Below, one piece after another: positions 6,484-13,880 of a DNA stretch of 64,000 nt. The position numbers and the translations under genes are program-made. The notes under the pieces were generated by a model. The model was not told the origin of the DNA. It was given only the letters and a program-made list of their open reading frames with translations, and searched no databases. Source of the stretch: Alistipes sp. (GTDB lineage Bacteria; Bacteroidota; Bacteroidia; Bacteroidales; Rikenellaceae); NCBI GenBank assembly GCA_017381935.1, contig JAFOBG010000037.1, forward strand, positions 18,531 through 82,530, written 5' to 3'. Position 1 is the stretch's first letter, and every line of letters begins with the position of its first letter.

Positions 6484-6951
6484 ATGATTAACAAAATTAT
6501 TCTTGTGGGTCGTGTAGGAGCAGACCCAGAGGTTAAGACAATGGGCGAGAGTGGTGTTAAGACTGCAAGAGTGCGCCTTGCCACTTCCGAGAAGTGGTTT
6601 AACAAGGAGACCAACCAAACAGAGGAACTGACTGAGTGGCACAATGTAACCCTATGGCGCAACCTCGCAGATGTAGCCGACAAGTATGTGCGTAAAGGTT
6701 CTCTGCTCTATGTAGAGGGTACTATCCACTACCGCAAGTGGCAAGGTAAGGATGGCGTGGAGCGACAGATGACCGACATTACGGCTAATACGATGCAGAT
6801 GCTCAACAAGGTAGAGGATGCGCCAAAGGTAGAGCCACAGTATCAAGTACCGCAGTACCCAACGCCAACTGCAACAATAGGCGTGATTAGAGCAGAAGAA
6901 ACAGAGCAGGTGTTGGAGCCTGAGGTTTTACAAGATGACCTGCCATTTTAA
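6484..6951 (+). CDS. ssb: Single-stranded DNA-binding protein
   Basis: 155 residues. Residues 1-108 form the OB fold of bacterial SSB: NKIILVGRVGADPEVK, TEWHNVTLWRNLADVADKYV, KGSLLYVEGTIHYRKW. A disordered Pro/Gln-rich linker follows, and the protein ends in the acidic partner-binding tip DDLPF. It covers single-stranded DNA in phage replication and would recruit recombination partners such as the annealing protein two genes upstream. Length and ending are as expected for a phage SSB. Confidence 0.92.
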   Translation: MINKIILVGRVGADPEVKTMGESGVKTARVRLATSEKWFNKETNQTEELTEWHNVTLWRNLADVADKYVRKGSLLYVEGTIHYRKWQGKDGVERQMTDITANTMQMLNKVEDAPKVEPQYQVPQYPTPTATIGVIRAEETEQVLEPEVLQDDLPF

Positions 6952-6954
6952 GCT

Positions 6955-7392
6955 ATGATTTACGACCTGAACACGGAGATTGACCGAGAACGACTAACAA
7001 AGCGTATTACAGCCCTTTTTAGCGCACGAAAGGTCGTAGAGGTAAAAGTGTATCAACCAAAGCGAACAAACGCCCAAAATCGCTATTTACACGCCATTTT
7101 AGGCGAGTTTGCGATGCAGACCGGTAACACACTCGAAGATGTTAAGTGCGAATACTTCAAAAAGTACTGCAACTACGAGTTGTTTGTCAGGACAAAGGAG
7201 TATAAGCATATCGGCAATATTGAGGTGTTACGTAGCAGCTCCGAGCTTGATACAGCGGAGATGACAACAGCGATAGAGCGTTTCAGGAATTGGTCGGCAA
7301 GCGAAGCCGGGATATACTTACCCTCTCCGGATGAAGAGGCATACATAGCGGCAATAGAGGCAGAAATGCAAAGGCATAGAGATTGGCTATAA
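6955..7392 (+). CDS. NinB-like recombination protein
   Basis: 145 residues. The stretch VKVYQPKRTNAQNRYLHAIL followed by GNTLEDVKCEYFKKY and a C-terminal helix with AGIYLPSP resembles the NinB/ORF family of phage recombination mediators, whose members bind single-stranded DNA and help SSB-coated DNA recombine. It starts 3 bases after ssb, in keeping with that role. The family call is from these motifs and context, not from a search. Confidence 0.6.
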   Translation: MIYDLNTEIDRERLTKRITALFSARKVVEVKVYQPKRTNAQNRYLHAILGEFAMQTGNTLEDVKCEYFKKYCNYELFVRTKEYKHIGNIEVLRSSSELDTAEMTTAIERFRNWSASEAGIYLPSPDEEAYIAAIEAEMQRHRDWL

Positions 7393-7450
7393 TATAGAAA
7401 TTAGCAAAACAACATACAAGTCGTTGGTATCGGCACTGAAAGCGGTAGGA

Positions 7451-7555
7451 ATGGTGCAATTAAGCACAACAGCGAGGGCTAAAGAGCGTGATGCTATACG
7501 CAGGTGTAAGTTGTGTTTGCGAAAATTGGAGAAGATATGGCAAGAGAATCAATGA
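7451..7555 (+). CDS. Possible very small basic protein
   Basis: The frame is open from about 7370 to TGA 7553-7555. From ATG 7451 it gives 34 residues with KERDAIRRCKLCLRKLEKIW, basic and amphipathic. The upstream part of the frame also reads like protein (ISKTTYKSLVSALKAVG), but no ATG lies there. It overlaps the next gene by 19 bases. It fills the 144-base gap after the NinB-like gene. Confidence 0.35.
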   Translation: MVQLSTTARAKERDAIRRCKLCLRKLEKIWQENQ

Positions 7556-8187
7556 TATTCTATGCGAGCTGGTGGGAGAGCATAAAGGAGTTACCTGCCA
7601 ACGTGCGGAATGAGGTGCTGAACACTATTGTCGAATACGGCATAGAGGGTGTGATGACCTCCGAGCAGAGGCAGATGACAAAGGCAATAATGGCTCTAAT
7701 AAAACCGCAGATAGATGCTAATAATCAGAAGTACGAGAATGGGTGTAAAGGTGGCGAATACGGAGTATTGGGAGGCAGGCCAAAGAAACCCCAAGAAAAC
7801 CCCAAAGAAACCCCAAAGAAACCCCAAGAAAACCCCAAAGAAACCCCAAAGAAACCCCAAGAAAACCCCAAAGAAACCCCTAATGATAATGATAATGTAA
7901 ATGATAATGATAATGTAAATGATAAAGAGAGTGTGAGAAATGCGCACACATGCACGCTCACGCACGAGGAAGAGAAATTTTATCAGTTTCTTGATTGGTG
8001 TAGCGTTTGTGCAGCTGACTCTTTAAAATTTACAGAGCCATTGACACTTGACGGATTTTGGTGGCTGTACAAAAAATACGGTGCAGAAAAGCTAAAACAG
8101 TGTGCAAGTGATTTACATAACAAAGGCGCTTACAAATGTAATAAAAACGCACTAAACTGCTATAAGAGGTGGATCGAGAAACTATAA
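7537..8187 (+). CDS. DUF6291-like phage replication-region protein with Pro/Lys repeat
   Basis: 216 residues from ATG 7537; an in-frame GTG at 7513 is less likely. The N-terminal domain (ESMIFYASWWESIKELPANV, then VRNEVLNTIVEYGIEG, and GGRPKK at about 80) is like DUF6291 proteins of Bacteroidetes phages. The middle is a repeat KPQENPKETPK three times, then Asn/Asp-rich NDNDNV. The C-terminal part (FTEPLTLDGFWWLYKKYGAE) resembles the end of phage replication initiator or helicase-loader proteins. A replication role is inferred from position. The repeat DNA is separately notable. Confidence 0.55.
   Translation: MARESMIFYASWWESIKELPANVRNEVLNTIVEYGIEGVMTSEQRQMTKAIMALIKPQIDANNQKYENGCKGGEYGVLGGRPKKPQENPKETPKKPQENPKETPKKPQENPKETPNDNDNVNDNDNVNDKESVRNAHTCTLTHEEEKFYQFLDWCSVCAADSLKFTEPLTLDGFWWLYKKYGAEKLKQCASDLHNKGAYKCNKNALNCYKRWIEKL
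7782..7880 (+). repeat. 33-bp tandem repeat, three perfect copies
   Basis: Three identical 33-bp units at 7782-7814, 7815-7847 and 7848-7880. The top strand has only A, C and G, with G limited to isolated AGAAA positions. In frame it codes for the Lys/Pro/Glu repeat of the surrounding gene. It may also be an iteron-like or origin-type element. Confidence 0.85.
7882..7925 (+). repeat. 18-bp AT-rich tandem repeat
   Basis: The unit AATGATAATGATAATGTA occurs at 7882-7899 and 7900-7917 with a partial third copy, directly after the 33-bp repeats. AT-rich DNA beside iteron-like repeats is the layout of many replication origins. Confidence 0.7.
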
Positions 8188-8206
8188 AACTAAACCAATA
8201 AACACT

Positions 8207-8935
8207 ATGAGAGAATTTACAACAGAGCAAATCGCTCAAATTAAAGAGATTGTCGCAGAGGTAATGGGTCAGAATGCTTGCCGCTGCTGCAATGCAACCG
8301 ACACAACTACTCCACGACCTTTGGGCGTATGGTGCTTGACCGAGAACTACCGTGCGATTAAGCCGGCAGAGTGGGAGAGCAAGAACAACGGAGAACACTG
8401 CATCGGCATTGGTGTAGTAACCGAGCAGACAGCTTACATTGTCAGCCTCAGTCCTTGTCTGTCGTTGCCACTCGGCTCGACTAACGTAACCGACTATCCG
8501 GCTATATGCTATGACAAGGAGACATACGATAACGAGGCGGTAACGAGTGCATTCCTTGAGGCTCAGTGTAGTGGCAAAGAGGATGTGAGCTATTGGATCG
8601 ATGATAAGCCTTTCCCTTACCGCGGTTGCCCTGCCATCGACCTATTGCTTGACCCTATCGTGAGTAGCTTCGGGGTTATCAGTTGGGTGTTGCCGACCCT
8701 CGCAACGATGAGAGATATTGCAAAGCGTATCGCAGATATTAACGCAGCTATATTCACAGTAGGCGGTATGGTAATATCTCCATACTATCATTGGACTTGC
8801 ACCGTCAATCAAGATGATACAGAGTGCGCTTTTGTAGTCTATACCCGCAATGGTTATGTGGACGATCGCGATATGAACTACTGTAACTATGTTCGTGCGG
8901 TTTCCGCTTTTCGTTTTGAAAATTTCAAATTTTAA
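8207..8935 (+). CDS. DGR variable protein 1 (C-type lectin-like)
   Basis: 242 residues. A short N-terminal helix (TTEQIAQIKEIVAEVMG) leads to a first beta-rich domain (about 35-130), then a C-terminal DUF1566/C-type-lectin-like domain: SWVLPTLATMRDIAKRIADI, YHWTCT, ECAFVVYT and VRAVSAF. VR1 codes for residues 207-233, the ligand-binding face of this fold. Variable positions read Tyr, Arg, Asp, Cys and others in place of template Asn. There is no signal peptide. It is not in the fibre gene cluster, so whether it is a virion part is unknown. Confidence 0.85.
   Translation: MREFTTEQIAQIKEIVAEVMGQNACRCCNATDTTTPRPLGVWCLTENYRAIKPAEWESKNNGEHCIGIGVVTEQTAYIVSLSPCLSLPLGSTNVTDYPAICYDKETYDNEAVTSAFLEAQCSGKEDVSYWIDDKPFPYRGCPAIDLLLDPIVSSFGVISWVLPTLATMRDIAKRIADINAAIFTVGGMVISPYYHWTCTVNQDDTECAFVVYTRNGYVDDRDMNYCNYVRAVSAFRFENFKF
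8825..8906 (+). repeat. DGR variable repeat VR1
   Basis: 82 bp aligned to the template at 9837-9918 without gaps. 13 differences, all where the template has A; ten of thirteen AAY codons are changed. The last 16 bases (GTTCGTGCGGTTTCCG) are identical and GC-richer, as expected of the initiation-of-mutagenic-homing end. Confidence 0.95.
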
Positions 8936-8953
8936 TTTTTAACTATAAGAACT

Positions 8954-9313
8954 ATGGAGAAGATAAAAGTATCATTTGAGGAGTCGGCATTTATTGTCGA
9001 GGTAGAGGGCAAGAAACTCCGCGTATCGTACAAGCAGGCAGAGTTGCCATTCAAAAAGGCTCAGGAGTTTTGCAAGGAGAATGGCGGTGGCGATGAAACC
9101 GTTGAGAACTTGCGACTGCTTTCCAAGTACCGCGACCAGATTAATGAGCAGCTGCGCAAAAATGGCAGAACCGAGCTATCGGGCTGGTATTGGGCCAACG
9201 AGGAGAGTTGGCGGTATAACGAGTGCGCTTTTGTAGTCAGTACCAACGATGGTAATGTGTACGTTAACGGTATGAACTACACTTACACTGTTCGTGCGGT
9301 TTCCGCTTTGTAA
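8954..9313 (+). CDS. DGR variable protein 2 (C-type lectin-like)
   Basis: 119 residues. Residues 1-55 form a small domain (KVSFEESAFIVEVEGKKLRV then KKAQEFCKENGGG). The rest is the same lectin-like fold as protein 1: LRLLSKYRDQINEQLRKNGR, SGWYWANEE, ECAFVVST, ending VRAVSAL. VR2 codes for residues 91-117 and the stop codon follows 6 bases after the repeat. No signal peptide or fibre part is present. It starts 18 bases after variable protein 1 and shares the template with it, so one reverse transcriptase diversifies two proteins. Confidence 0.85.
   Translation: MEKIKVSFEESAFIVEVEGKKLRVSYKQAELPFKKAQEFCKENGGGDETVENLRLLSKYRDQINEQLRKNGRTELSGWYWANEESWRYNECAFVVSTNDGNVYVNGMNYTYTVRAVSAL
9224..9305 (+). 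repeat. DGR variable repeat VR2
   Basis: 82 bp aligned to the template at 9837-9918 without gaps. 11 differences, all at template A; nine of thirteen AAY codons are changed, at partly different positions from VR1. It ends with the same 16-base GTTCGTGCGGTTTCCG. Confidence 0.95.
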
Positions 9314-9334
9314 AATTTTAGATGTTTAACTATT

Positions 9335-9358
9335 GCCTCCGCTTTTTGGGGCGGAGGC
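9335..9358. other. DGR hairpin downstream of VR2
   Basis: GCCTCCGC (9335-9342) pairs perfectly with GCGGAGGC (9351-9358) around an 8-base loop. It lies 29 bases after VR2, where DGRs often have a hairpin or cruciform needed for target recognition. It could instead act as a terminator before avd. VR1 has no comparably strong hairpin after it. Confidence 0.65.
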
Positions 9359-9374
9359 TTAACGAAAGGAAGAT

Positions 9375-9764
9375 ATGGCAAAGGCTAACATCCCGATATA
9401 TCGTGATATGGTGGAGTTATTAAAGCTCCTAATGCGAGAGGTCAAGAATATGCCGAAAGCGGACAACAGAACGCTCGGAGATAACATCATCAACAGAACT
9501 CTCAACTGCATATATCAGCTACAGCTTGCCTACGATAGCCACGACAATACGACTATTCGCTTACAGGCTCTCAAGGCTTTTGATACGGAGTTCTCAACGC
9601 TTTGCACATATCTTAGAGTAGTTAATGAGTTGCACCTATTATCGCTCAAGATTATGGTTAATATCTTTGAGCGTACAGAGACGATTGCAAAGCAGCTCAA
9701 AGGGTGGATGAATAAACAGAAACAGATAGTATGCGAGGACTCTACGGCTACGGCTACAGAGTGA
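9375..9764 (+). CDS. avd: DGR accessory variability determinant (Avd)
   Basis: 129 residues, all-helical four-helix-bundle pattern: IPIYRDMVELLKLLMREVKN, NRTLGDNIINRTLNCIYQLQ, RLQALKAFDTEFSTLCTYLR, SLKIMVNIFERTETIAKQLK. This matches the Avd family, a pentameric basic protein that binds the reverse transcriptase and the template RNA and is needed for mutagenic homing. It sits between the variable proteins and the template repeat, the usual place. It starts after the hairpin with GAAAGGAAGAT before the ATG. Confidence 0.88.
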   Translation: MAKANIPIYRDMVELLKLLMREVKNMPKADNRTLGDNIINRTLNCIYQLQLAYDSHDNTTIRLQALKAFDTEFSTLCTYLRVVNELHLLSLKIMVNIFERTETIAKQLKGWMNKQKQIVCEDSTATATE

Positions 9765-9836
9765 GAGCAGTTGAATTTTGAAAAGGTCGTGCCTACACGC
9801 TCTCTTTCAGAGCTACATCATAAGGGGTAGGATATA

Positions 9837-9918
9837 TGCGCTTTTGTAGTCAATACCAACAATGGTAATGTGAACAATAACAATATGAACAACAATAACA
9901 ATGTTCGTGCGGTTTCCG
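9837..9918 (+). repeat. DGR template repeat (TR)
   Basis: 82 bp with 13 AAY (Asn) codons in the frame of the variable proteins. AAY codons cannot mutate to stops by changes at A, and each can reach 15 amino acids, so about 2 x 10^15 protein variants are possible. It lies 72 bases after avd. Its 3' part overlaps the open frame of the reverse transcriptase. Confidence 0.95.
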
Positions 9919-11150
9919 AATTTCGAGAGACAACAGATAATACTATCTATCCGATAGACACAGAGGGTATGTTTACCGCCTACTTTGATTGTCGCAAGGG
10001 TAATTCTCGCTCATACTGCGCACAGCAGTTCGAGGTACACTATGAGCATAATATCATAGAGCTATGCCGAGAGATACGAGCAGGACTATATACGCCCTCG
10101 GAGTTCAGAGCCTTTGTAATAACCAAACCAGACTATAGGGAGATATTTGCTGCGCAGTTTAGACACAGAGTGGTGCTACATTGGATAGCTCTGCGACTGA
10201 TGCCACTTGTAGAGCGACAGCTGGTCTTTCCGGTGTTCAACTGCCGTAAGGGCAAGGGTACACTTGCAGCTCAACTATACGCCTACAATCGCATCTACGA
10301 AATTTCAGAGGGCTACACTAAACCGTGCTACCTGATGAAGTTAGATATCAAAGGTTTCTTTATGTCAATAGACCGTAAGTTCTCCACTGATCTTGTGTGC
10401 CAATTTGTAGTAGAGAGATATACTGAGTATGATATTACCACACTGCTATACCTGTTGCGTGTTTCGCTTATGGCAGCTCCAGAGAACAACTGCAAACGAG
10501 TGGGCGATTTGTCTCTGTGGCAACATATACCGGAGCATAAGAGCCTATTCACTTGCGGAGAGGGCAAGGGCTTGCCGTTGGGCGACTCGCTTACGCAGAT
10601 AGTATCACTGCTGATACTTGACCAGATGCACCACTACATCGTTGATATGCTCGGTTTGGGTATGGCAGCCTACGCAGACGACACACTGATTATCGCCAAT
10701 AGTAAAGAGCAACTACTGAGCGCAGTGGAGCCTATACGACAGATGTTGGCAAGTGTAGGCGTTACACTACACCCTCATAAGTTTTACTTTCAGCAGAGCT
10801 ATAAAGGAGTTAAGTTTATCGGTGCGGTGCTGATGCACGGCAGACACTACACATCCAATCGCACAGTGCATAATGCCTTTGCAAAGGTCAGGGTATTTAA
10901 CGCAAGAGCCGGATGTAAACGATATAGGCGTGAAAATATAGATGCGCTTGTAGCCTCTGTAAACTCATATCTCGGCATTATGCGACATCACGCCTCGCGC
11001 AAGATACGCAAGAGACTTGTTGAGAGCATTGACCCTCAGTGGCTGAAAATGTTAGATATTGACCGAGAGAATTATCACAAAGTTTTACTTAAAAAGCGTT
11101 ATCGCCAACGCAAACGAGATTGCCGAAATGGTAAAACAACACTTTATTGA
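9870..11150 (+). CDS. DGR reverse transcriptase
   Basis: 426 residues if read from GTG 9870; ATG 9969 (393 residues, preceded by GAGGG) is the more cautious start, because the first codons of the long form are the template repeat. RT motifs: LKLDIKGFFMSID (157-169), a catalytic YADD at 268-271, and LPLGDSLTQ (235-243), the DGR-type form of motif 4 that replaces QGxxxSP. The enzyme copies the template RNA with errors at adenine and works with Avd. Length is normal for the family, and the frame is intact. Confidence 0.93.
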   Translation: MNNNNMNNNNNVRAVSEFRETTDNTIYPIDTEGMFTAYFDCRKGNSRSYCAQQFEVHYEHNIIELCREIRAGLYTPSEFRAFVITKPDYREIFAAQFRHRVVLHWIALRLMPLVERQLVFPVFNCRKGKGTLAAQLYAYNRIYEISEGYTKPCYLMKLDIKGFFMSIDRKFSTDLVCQFVVERYTEYDITTLLYLLRVSLMAAPENNCKRVGDLSLWQHIPEHKSLFTCGEGKGLPLGDSLTQIVSLLILDQMHHYIVDMLGLGMAAYADDTLIIANSKEQLLSAVEPIRQMLASVGVTLHPHKFYFQQSYKGVKFIGAVLMHGRHYTSNRTVHNAFAKVRVFNARAGCKRYRRENIDALVASVNSYLGIMRHHASRKIRKRLVESIDPQWLKMLDIDRENYHKVLLKKRYRQRKRDCRNGKTTLY

Positions 11151-11193
11151 GCAGATGAACAAAGCTAAAGCAAATGTCAATACAGCAGAATAG
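11059..11193 (+). CDS. Possible small helical protein overlapping the RT end
   Basis: A frame open from TTG 11059 to TAG 11193 codes for 44 residues with VIANANEIAEMVKQHFIEQM, clearly amphipathic. From ATG 11128 it gives 21 residues. It overlaps the end of the reverse transcriptase gene and stops immediately before the next ATG at 11194. Start uncertain. Confidence 0.3.
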   Translation: MTERIITKFYLKSVIANANEIAEMVKQHFIEQMNKAKANVNTAE

Positions 11194-11418
11194 ATGGCAG
11201 ATAAATTCAACAGTCTGGACTATGTAGAGAGCGTAGTCAGTCAGAGGTTGCGGCTGAACAGGCAACCCGACAAAAGCGAGATGAATATTAAGCTGTTCAG
11301 TGGTATAGAGGTTAATGCTATCATCGTGGAGTTACTGCGACAGATACAGCCAACTATCAACGAGCTGGGGCGTGTTAAATCAAAACGGAAAGGCGATGGC
11401 TCGGCACATAGAGAGTAG
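11194..11418 (+). CDS. Small phage protein, unknown function
   Basis: 74 residues, basic, helical. The middle (VNAIIVELLRQIQPTINELG) looks like a dimerisation helix and the end is Lys-rich (KSKRKGDGS). It starts right after the TAG of the preceding small frame and overlaps the VRR-NUC gene by 23 bases. No family recognised. Confidence 0.45.
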   Translation: MADKFNSLDYVESVVSQRLRLNRQPDKSEMNIKLFSGIEVNAIIVELLRQIQPTINELGRVKSKRKGDGSAHRE

Positions 11419-11752
11419 CATACAGAGGCAGTGCGTGGCGTGGTTTAGGTTGCAATATCCGCGCTATGCACTGCTGCTTGTTGCCAATGCTAATGGTGGC
11501 AAGCGTAGCCCTATAGAGGCTGCGATAATGAAAGGAGAGGGAGTGACGGCAGGTGTGGCAGACCTTACGCTATACCTACCCAACAGTGAGCATCACGGAC
11601 TGTGCATTGAGATGAAGACTGCAAAGGGCAGGCAGTCAGATCGCCAGAAGATATGGCAGAAGTTGGTGCAAGGTGCTGGCTACAGATATGAGGTGTGCAG
11701 GTCGCTGGAGGACTTCCAGAGCCTTATGAGCGACTATTTGAAAAAAATTTAA
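11396..11752 (+). CDS. VRR-NUC domain nuclease
   Basis: 118 residues from ATG 11396. It has the VRR-NUC fold of the PD-(D/E)XK superfamily, in order: ESSIQRQCVAWFRLQYPRYA, ANGGKR, GVTAGVADLTLYLP (catalytic Asp), and CIEMKTAKGRQSDRQ (the ExK pair). These stand-alone phage nucleases lie beside terminase or replication genes and are thought to act on branched or replicative DNA. Here it is between the DGR and the terminase. The upstream extension of the frame overlaps the previous gene and is not counted. Confidence 0.8.
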   Translation: MARHIESSIQRQCVAWFRLQYPRYALLLVANANGGKRSPIEAAIMKGEGVTAGVADLTLYLPNSEHHGLCIEMKTAKGRQSDRQKIWQKLVQGAGYRYEVCRSLEDFQSLMSDYLKKI

Positions 11753-11761
11753 TCAAAAATA

Positions 11762-11774
11762 TTCCCCAGAGGAA
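11762..11774. promoter_or_regulatory. TTCC-N5-GGAA element, copy 1
   Basis: ATTCC-CCAGA-GGAAC, an inverted repeat in the leader before the terminase genes. The wider context AAAA.ATTCC.....GGAACAA is shared with 19459-19471 and 22458-22470. No gene overlaps it except the last residues before it. Confidence 0.5.
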
Positions 11775-11841
11775 CAATTTTGCAAAAAAATGTTATATAT
11801 TTACCACTGAAAACCAAAGGATTATGAACTATGGAGGGGTT

Positions 11842-12423
11842 ATGAGTAAACCGCTTACACCACGACAAGAAGCGTTTTGTAATAAGTACCTTGAGACAGG
11901 CAATGCCTCTGAGGCATATCGTTATGCCTATTCTACAGATAGAATGAAGCCTGAAACGATAAACAATGCTGCATATAAACTACTGCAAAAGGGCGAGATT
12001 AGGGCGAGGTTAGCATATTTGAGGGAGAATCTTGCGGAGGCTGCAGGAATATCAGCACTCAAAGTTGTGAGGGAGCTTGAGAGAATAGCCTTTGCAGACC
12101 CAACAGTAATTCGCACAGATTGGGGAACTCTTAAAAGTTTTGAGGAATTAACAGCAGAGGAGAAGTCAATTATCAAGGATATAGATATAAAAGTTAGATG
12201 TACAACAACAGCGTCGGGGAATGATATAGTAGAAACAACTACAAGAATTTCAATGCACGATAAGTTAAAAGCTATAGAAACATTATCCCAGATGTTAGGC
12301 TACAATAAACCTATTAAGGTTGAAGCCGATGTAAAAACAGAGAACAAAACAGTAGTATCATTTGGCGATATGACACCAGAAGATATTGCCTACTTTGTAG
12401 CAGAGGTGCAGAAGAATGAATAG
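11842..12423 (+). CDS. terS: Terminase small subunit
   Basis: 193 residues from ATG 11842, preceded by GGAGGGG; an in-frame ATG at 11824 is an alternative. It is a terminase_2-type small subunit: PLTPRQEAFCNKYLETGNAS and EAYRYAYS (helix-turn-helix), followed by the AYKLLQKGEIRARLAYLRE helix and a C-terminal oligomerisation part. It recognises phage DNA for packaging. It overlaps the large subunit by 8 bases. Confidence 0.87.
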   Translation: MSKPLTPRQEAFCNKYLETGNASEAYRYAYSTDRMKPETINNAAYKLLQKGEIRARLAYLRENLAEAAGISALKVVRELERIAFADPTVIRTDWGTLKSFEELTAEEKSIIKDIDIKVRCTTTASGNDIVETTTRISMHDKLKAIETLSQMLGYNKPIKVEADVKTENKTVVSFGDMTPEDIAYFVAEVQKNE

Positions 12424-13864
12424 AGAAGACAGCATACTAACACTCGCCAGAGAGTCGTTTGGTTTATTTTCCAAAGCGGTATTCCCGACTTTGGAGTTTG
12501 CTGATTTCCACAAAACATACTACACCGTACTTCAAGCATTTGCCGAGGGTCGCATTAAACGCCTCATAGTTACTATGCCACCACAGCACGGCAAGAGTCA
12601 GGGCAGCACTCGCCTACTACCTGCTTATCTGTTGGGTCGCAATCCTGACCTCCGCGTAGCGATAGCCTCCTACGCAGACACATTCGCAAAGAAGTTCAAC
12701 CGCGACATTCAGCGCATAATAGACCAGCCGAGCTATGCCGCCATATTTCCCGATACAAGGCTCAACGGCTCAAATGTGGTAACGGTATCGCAATCCTATC
12801 TCCGCAATAGCTCCGAGTTTGAGATTGTCGGGCATAGAGGCTCGCTCAAGGCAGTAGGTCGTGGTGGTGGTCTTACAGGTAATCCGGTAGATGTTATGAT
12901 TATGGATGACCTCTACAAGGATAGTGCAGAGGGTAACTCTCCAACGATACGTGATGCAGCGTGGGAATGGTACACCTCTGTTGCTCGCACACGATTACAC
13001 AACAACAGCCAAGAGCTTATAGTATTTACTCGCTGGCACGAAGATGACCTTATAGGTCGTATAGAGCAGACTGAGCGTGTTATAACACTCACAACCCTTG
13101 CTGATATAGACACACTACCACAAGGGCAAGATGTATGGGCAAAAGTGAACTTTGAGGCTATCAAAGAGGATGTGCCGACAGAGTTAGACAGTCGCACCGA
13201 GGGTCAGCCGCTTTGGGCAGAACGCCACAGCATAGAATCACTGCAAGCAAAGCGCAAACTTGACCCACACAACTTTGAGTGCCTCTATCAAGGCAAGCCC
13301 GCAAGCCGAGAGGGTTTGCTATACTCTGCATTCAAGACCTACAACGAGCTGCCACCACCTGCGGAGATAATCAAGCGCACAGCCTATGTAGATACTGCCG
13401 ACACTGGCGAAGACTATCTCTGTACCATAGCCTATGTAGTAGCAAAGGATGGCTACACTTATGTAACCGACTTGCTATATACTCAGGAGCCTATGGAGGT
13501 AACCGAGCAAGCCACAGCAAACCTCCTCATACGCAACGACTGCCGAAGCGCATCTATAGAGAGCAACAACGGCGGTAGAGGATTTGCACGCAATGTGCAG
13601 AGGTTAGCACCGAGGGTAAAGGTAGAGTGGTTTCATCAGTCAGGCAACAAGGAGAGCAGAATACTATCCAACAGCGCTACCGTACAGCATAACATCCTAC
13701 TGCCGAGTGATTGGTCGCTCCGCTTCCCTCTATTCTATGCCCATTTGACGGCATTCAAACGGCTATTTAGAGCCAACAGCCACGATGACTGCGCCGATGC
13801 TATTACAGGCATAGCAGAGCGAGAATACCAGACAAAGAAACGAATAACAATGATATGCAACTGA
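12416..13864 (+). CDS. terL: Terminase large subunit
   Basis: 482 residues. The ATPase domain has Walker A MPPQHGKSQGS (54-64) and Walker B VMIMDDLYKD (160-169); the FTRWHEDDL coupling motif follows. The C-terminal nuclease domain has YVDTADTGEDYLC (Asp at about 326) and HDDCADA near 458, with a middle acidic residue in EPMEV or IESNNGG. It is the packaging motor that cuts and pumps DNA through the portal. Full length for the family. Confidence 0.93.
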   Translation: MNREDSILTLARESFGLFSKAVFPTLEFADFHKTYYTVLQAFAEGRIKRLIVTMPPQHGKSQGSTRLLPAYLLGRNPDLRVAIASYADTFAKKFNRDIQRIIDQPSYAAIFPDTRLNGSNVVTVSQSYLRNSSEFEIVGHRGSLKAVGRGGGLTGNPVDVMIMDDLYKDSAEGNSPTIRDAAWEWYTSVARTRLHNNSQELIVFTRWHEDDLIGRIEQTERVITLTTLADIDTLPQGQDVWAKVNFEAIKEDVPTELDSRTEGQPLWAERHSIESLQAKRKLDPHNFECLYQGKPASREGLLYSAFKTYNELPPPAEIIKRTAYVDTADTGEDYLCTIAYVVAKDGYTYVTDLLYTQEPMEVTEQATANLLIRNDCRSASIESNNGGRGFARNVQRLAPRVKVEWFHQSGNKESRILSNSATVQHNILLPSDWSLRFPLFYAHLTAFKRLFRANSHDDCADAITGIAEREYQTKKRITMICN

Positions 13865-13880
13865 CACAATAACTACACCA

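Larger units (their letters stand above)
8207..11150 (+). other. Diversity-generating retroelement cassette
   Basis: Order: variable protein 1 with VR1, variable protein 2 with VR2, hairpin, Avd, template repeat, reverse transcriptase. VR1 and VR2 match the 82-bp template except at template adenines (13 and 11 substitutions). All components of a working DGR are present and intact. It lies between the replication and packaging genes of the prophage. Confidence 0.95.

Noticed and set aside
7782-7880. 33-bp repeats considered as a CRISPR-like array
   Set aside because: Units are directly adjacent without spacers and lie in frame within a protein gene.
7696-7965. Reverse-strand frames rich in Gly/Phe over the 33-bp repeats
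   Set aside because: They are low-complexity mirror translations of the repeat and overlap a well-supported gene.
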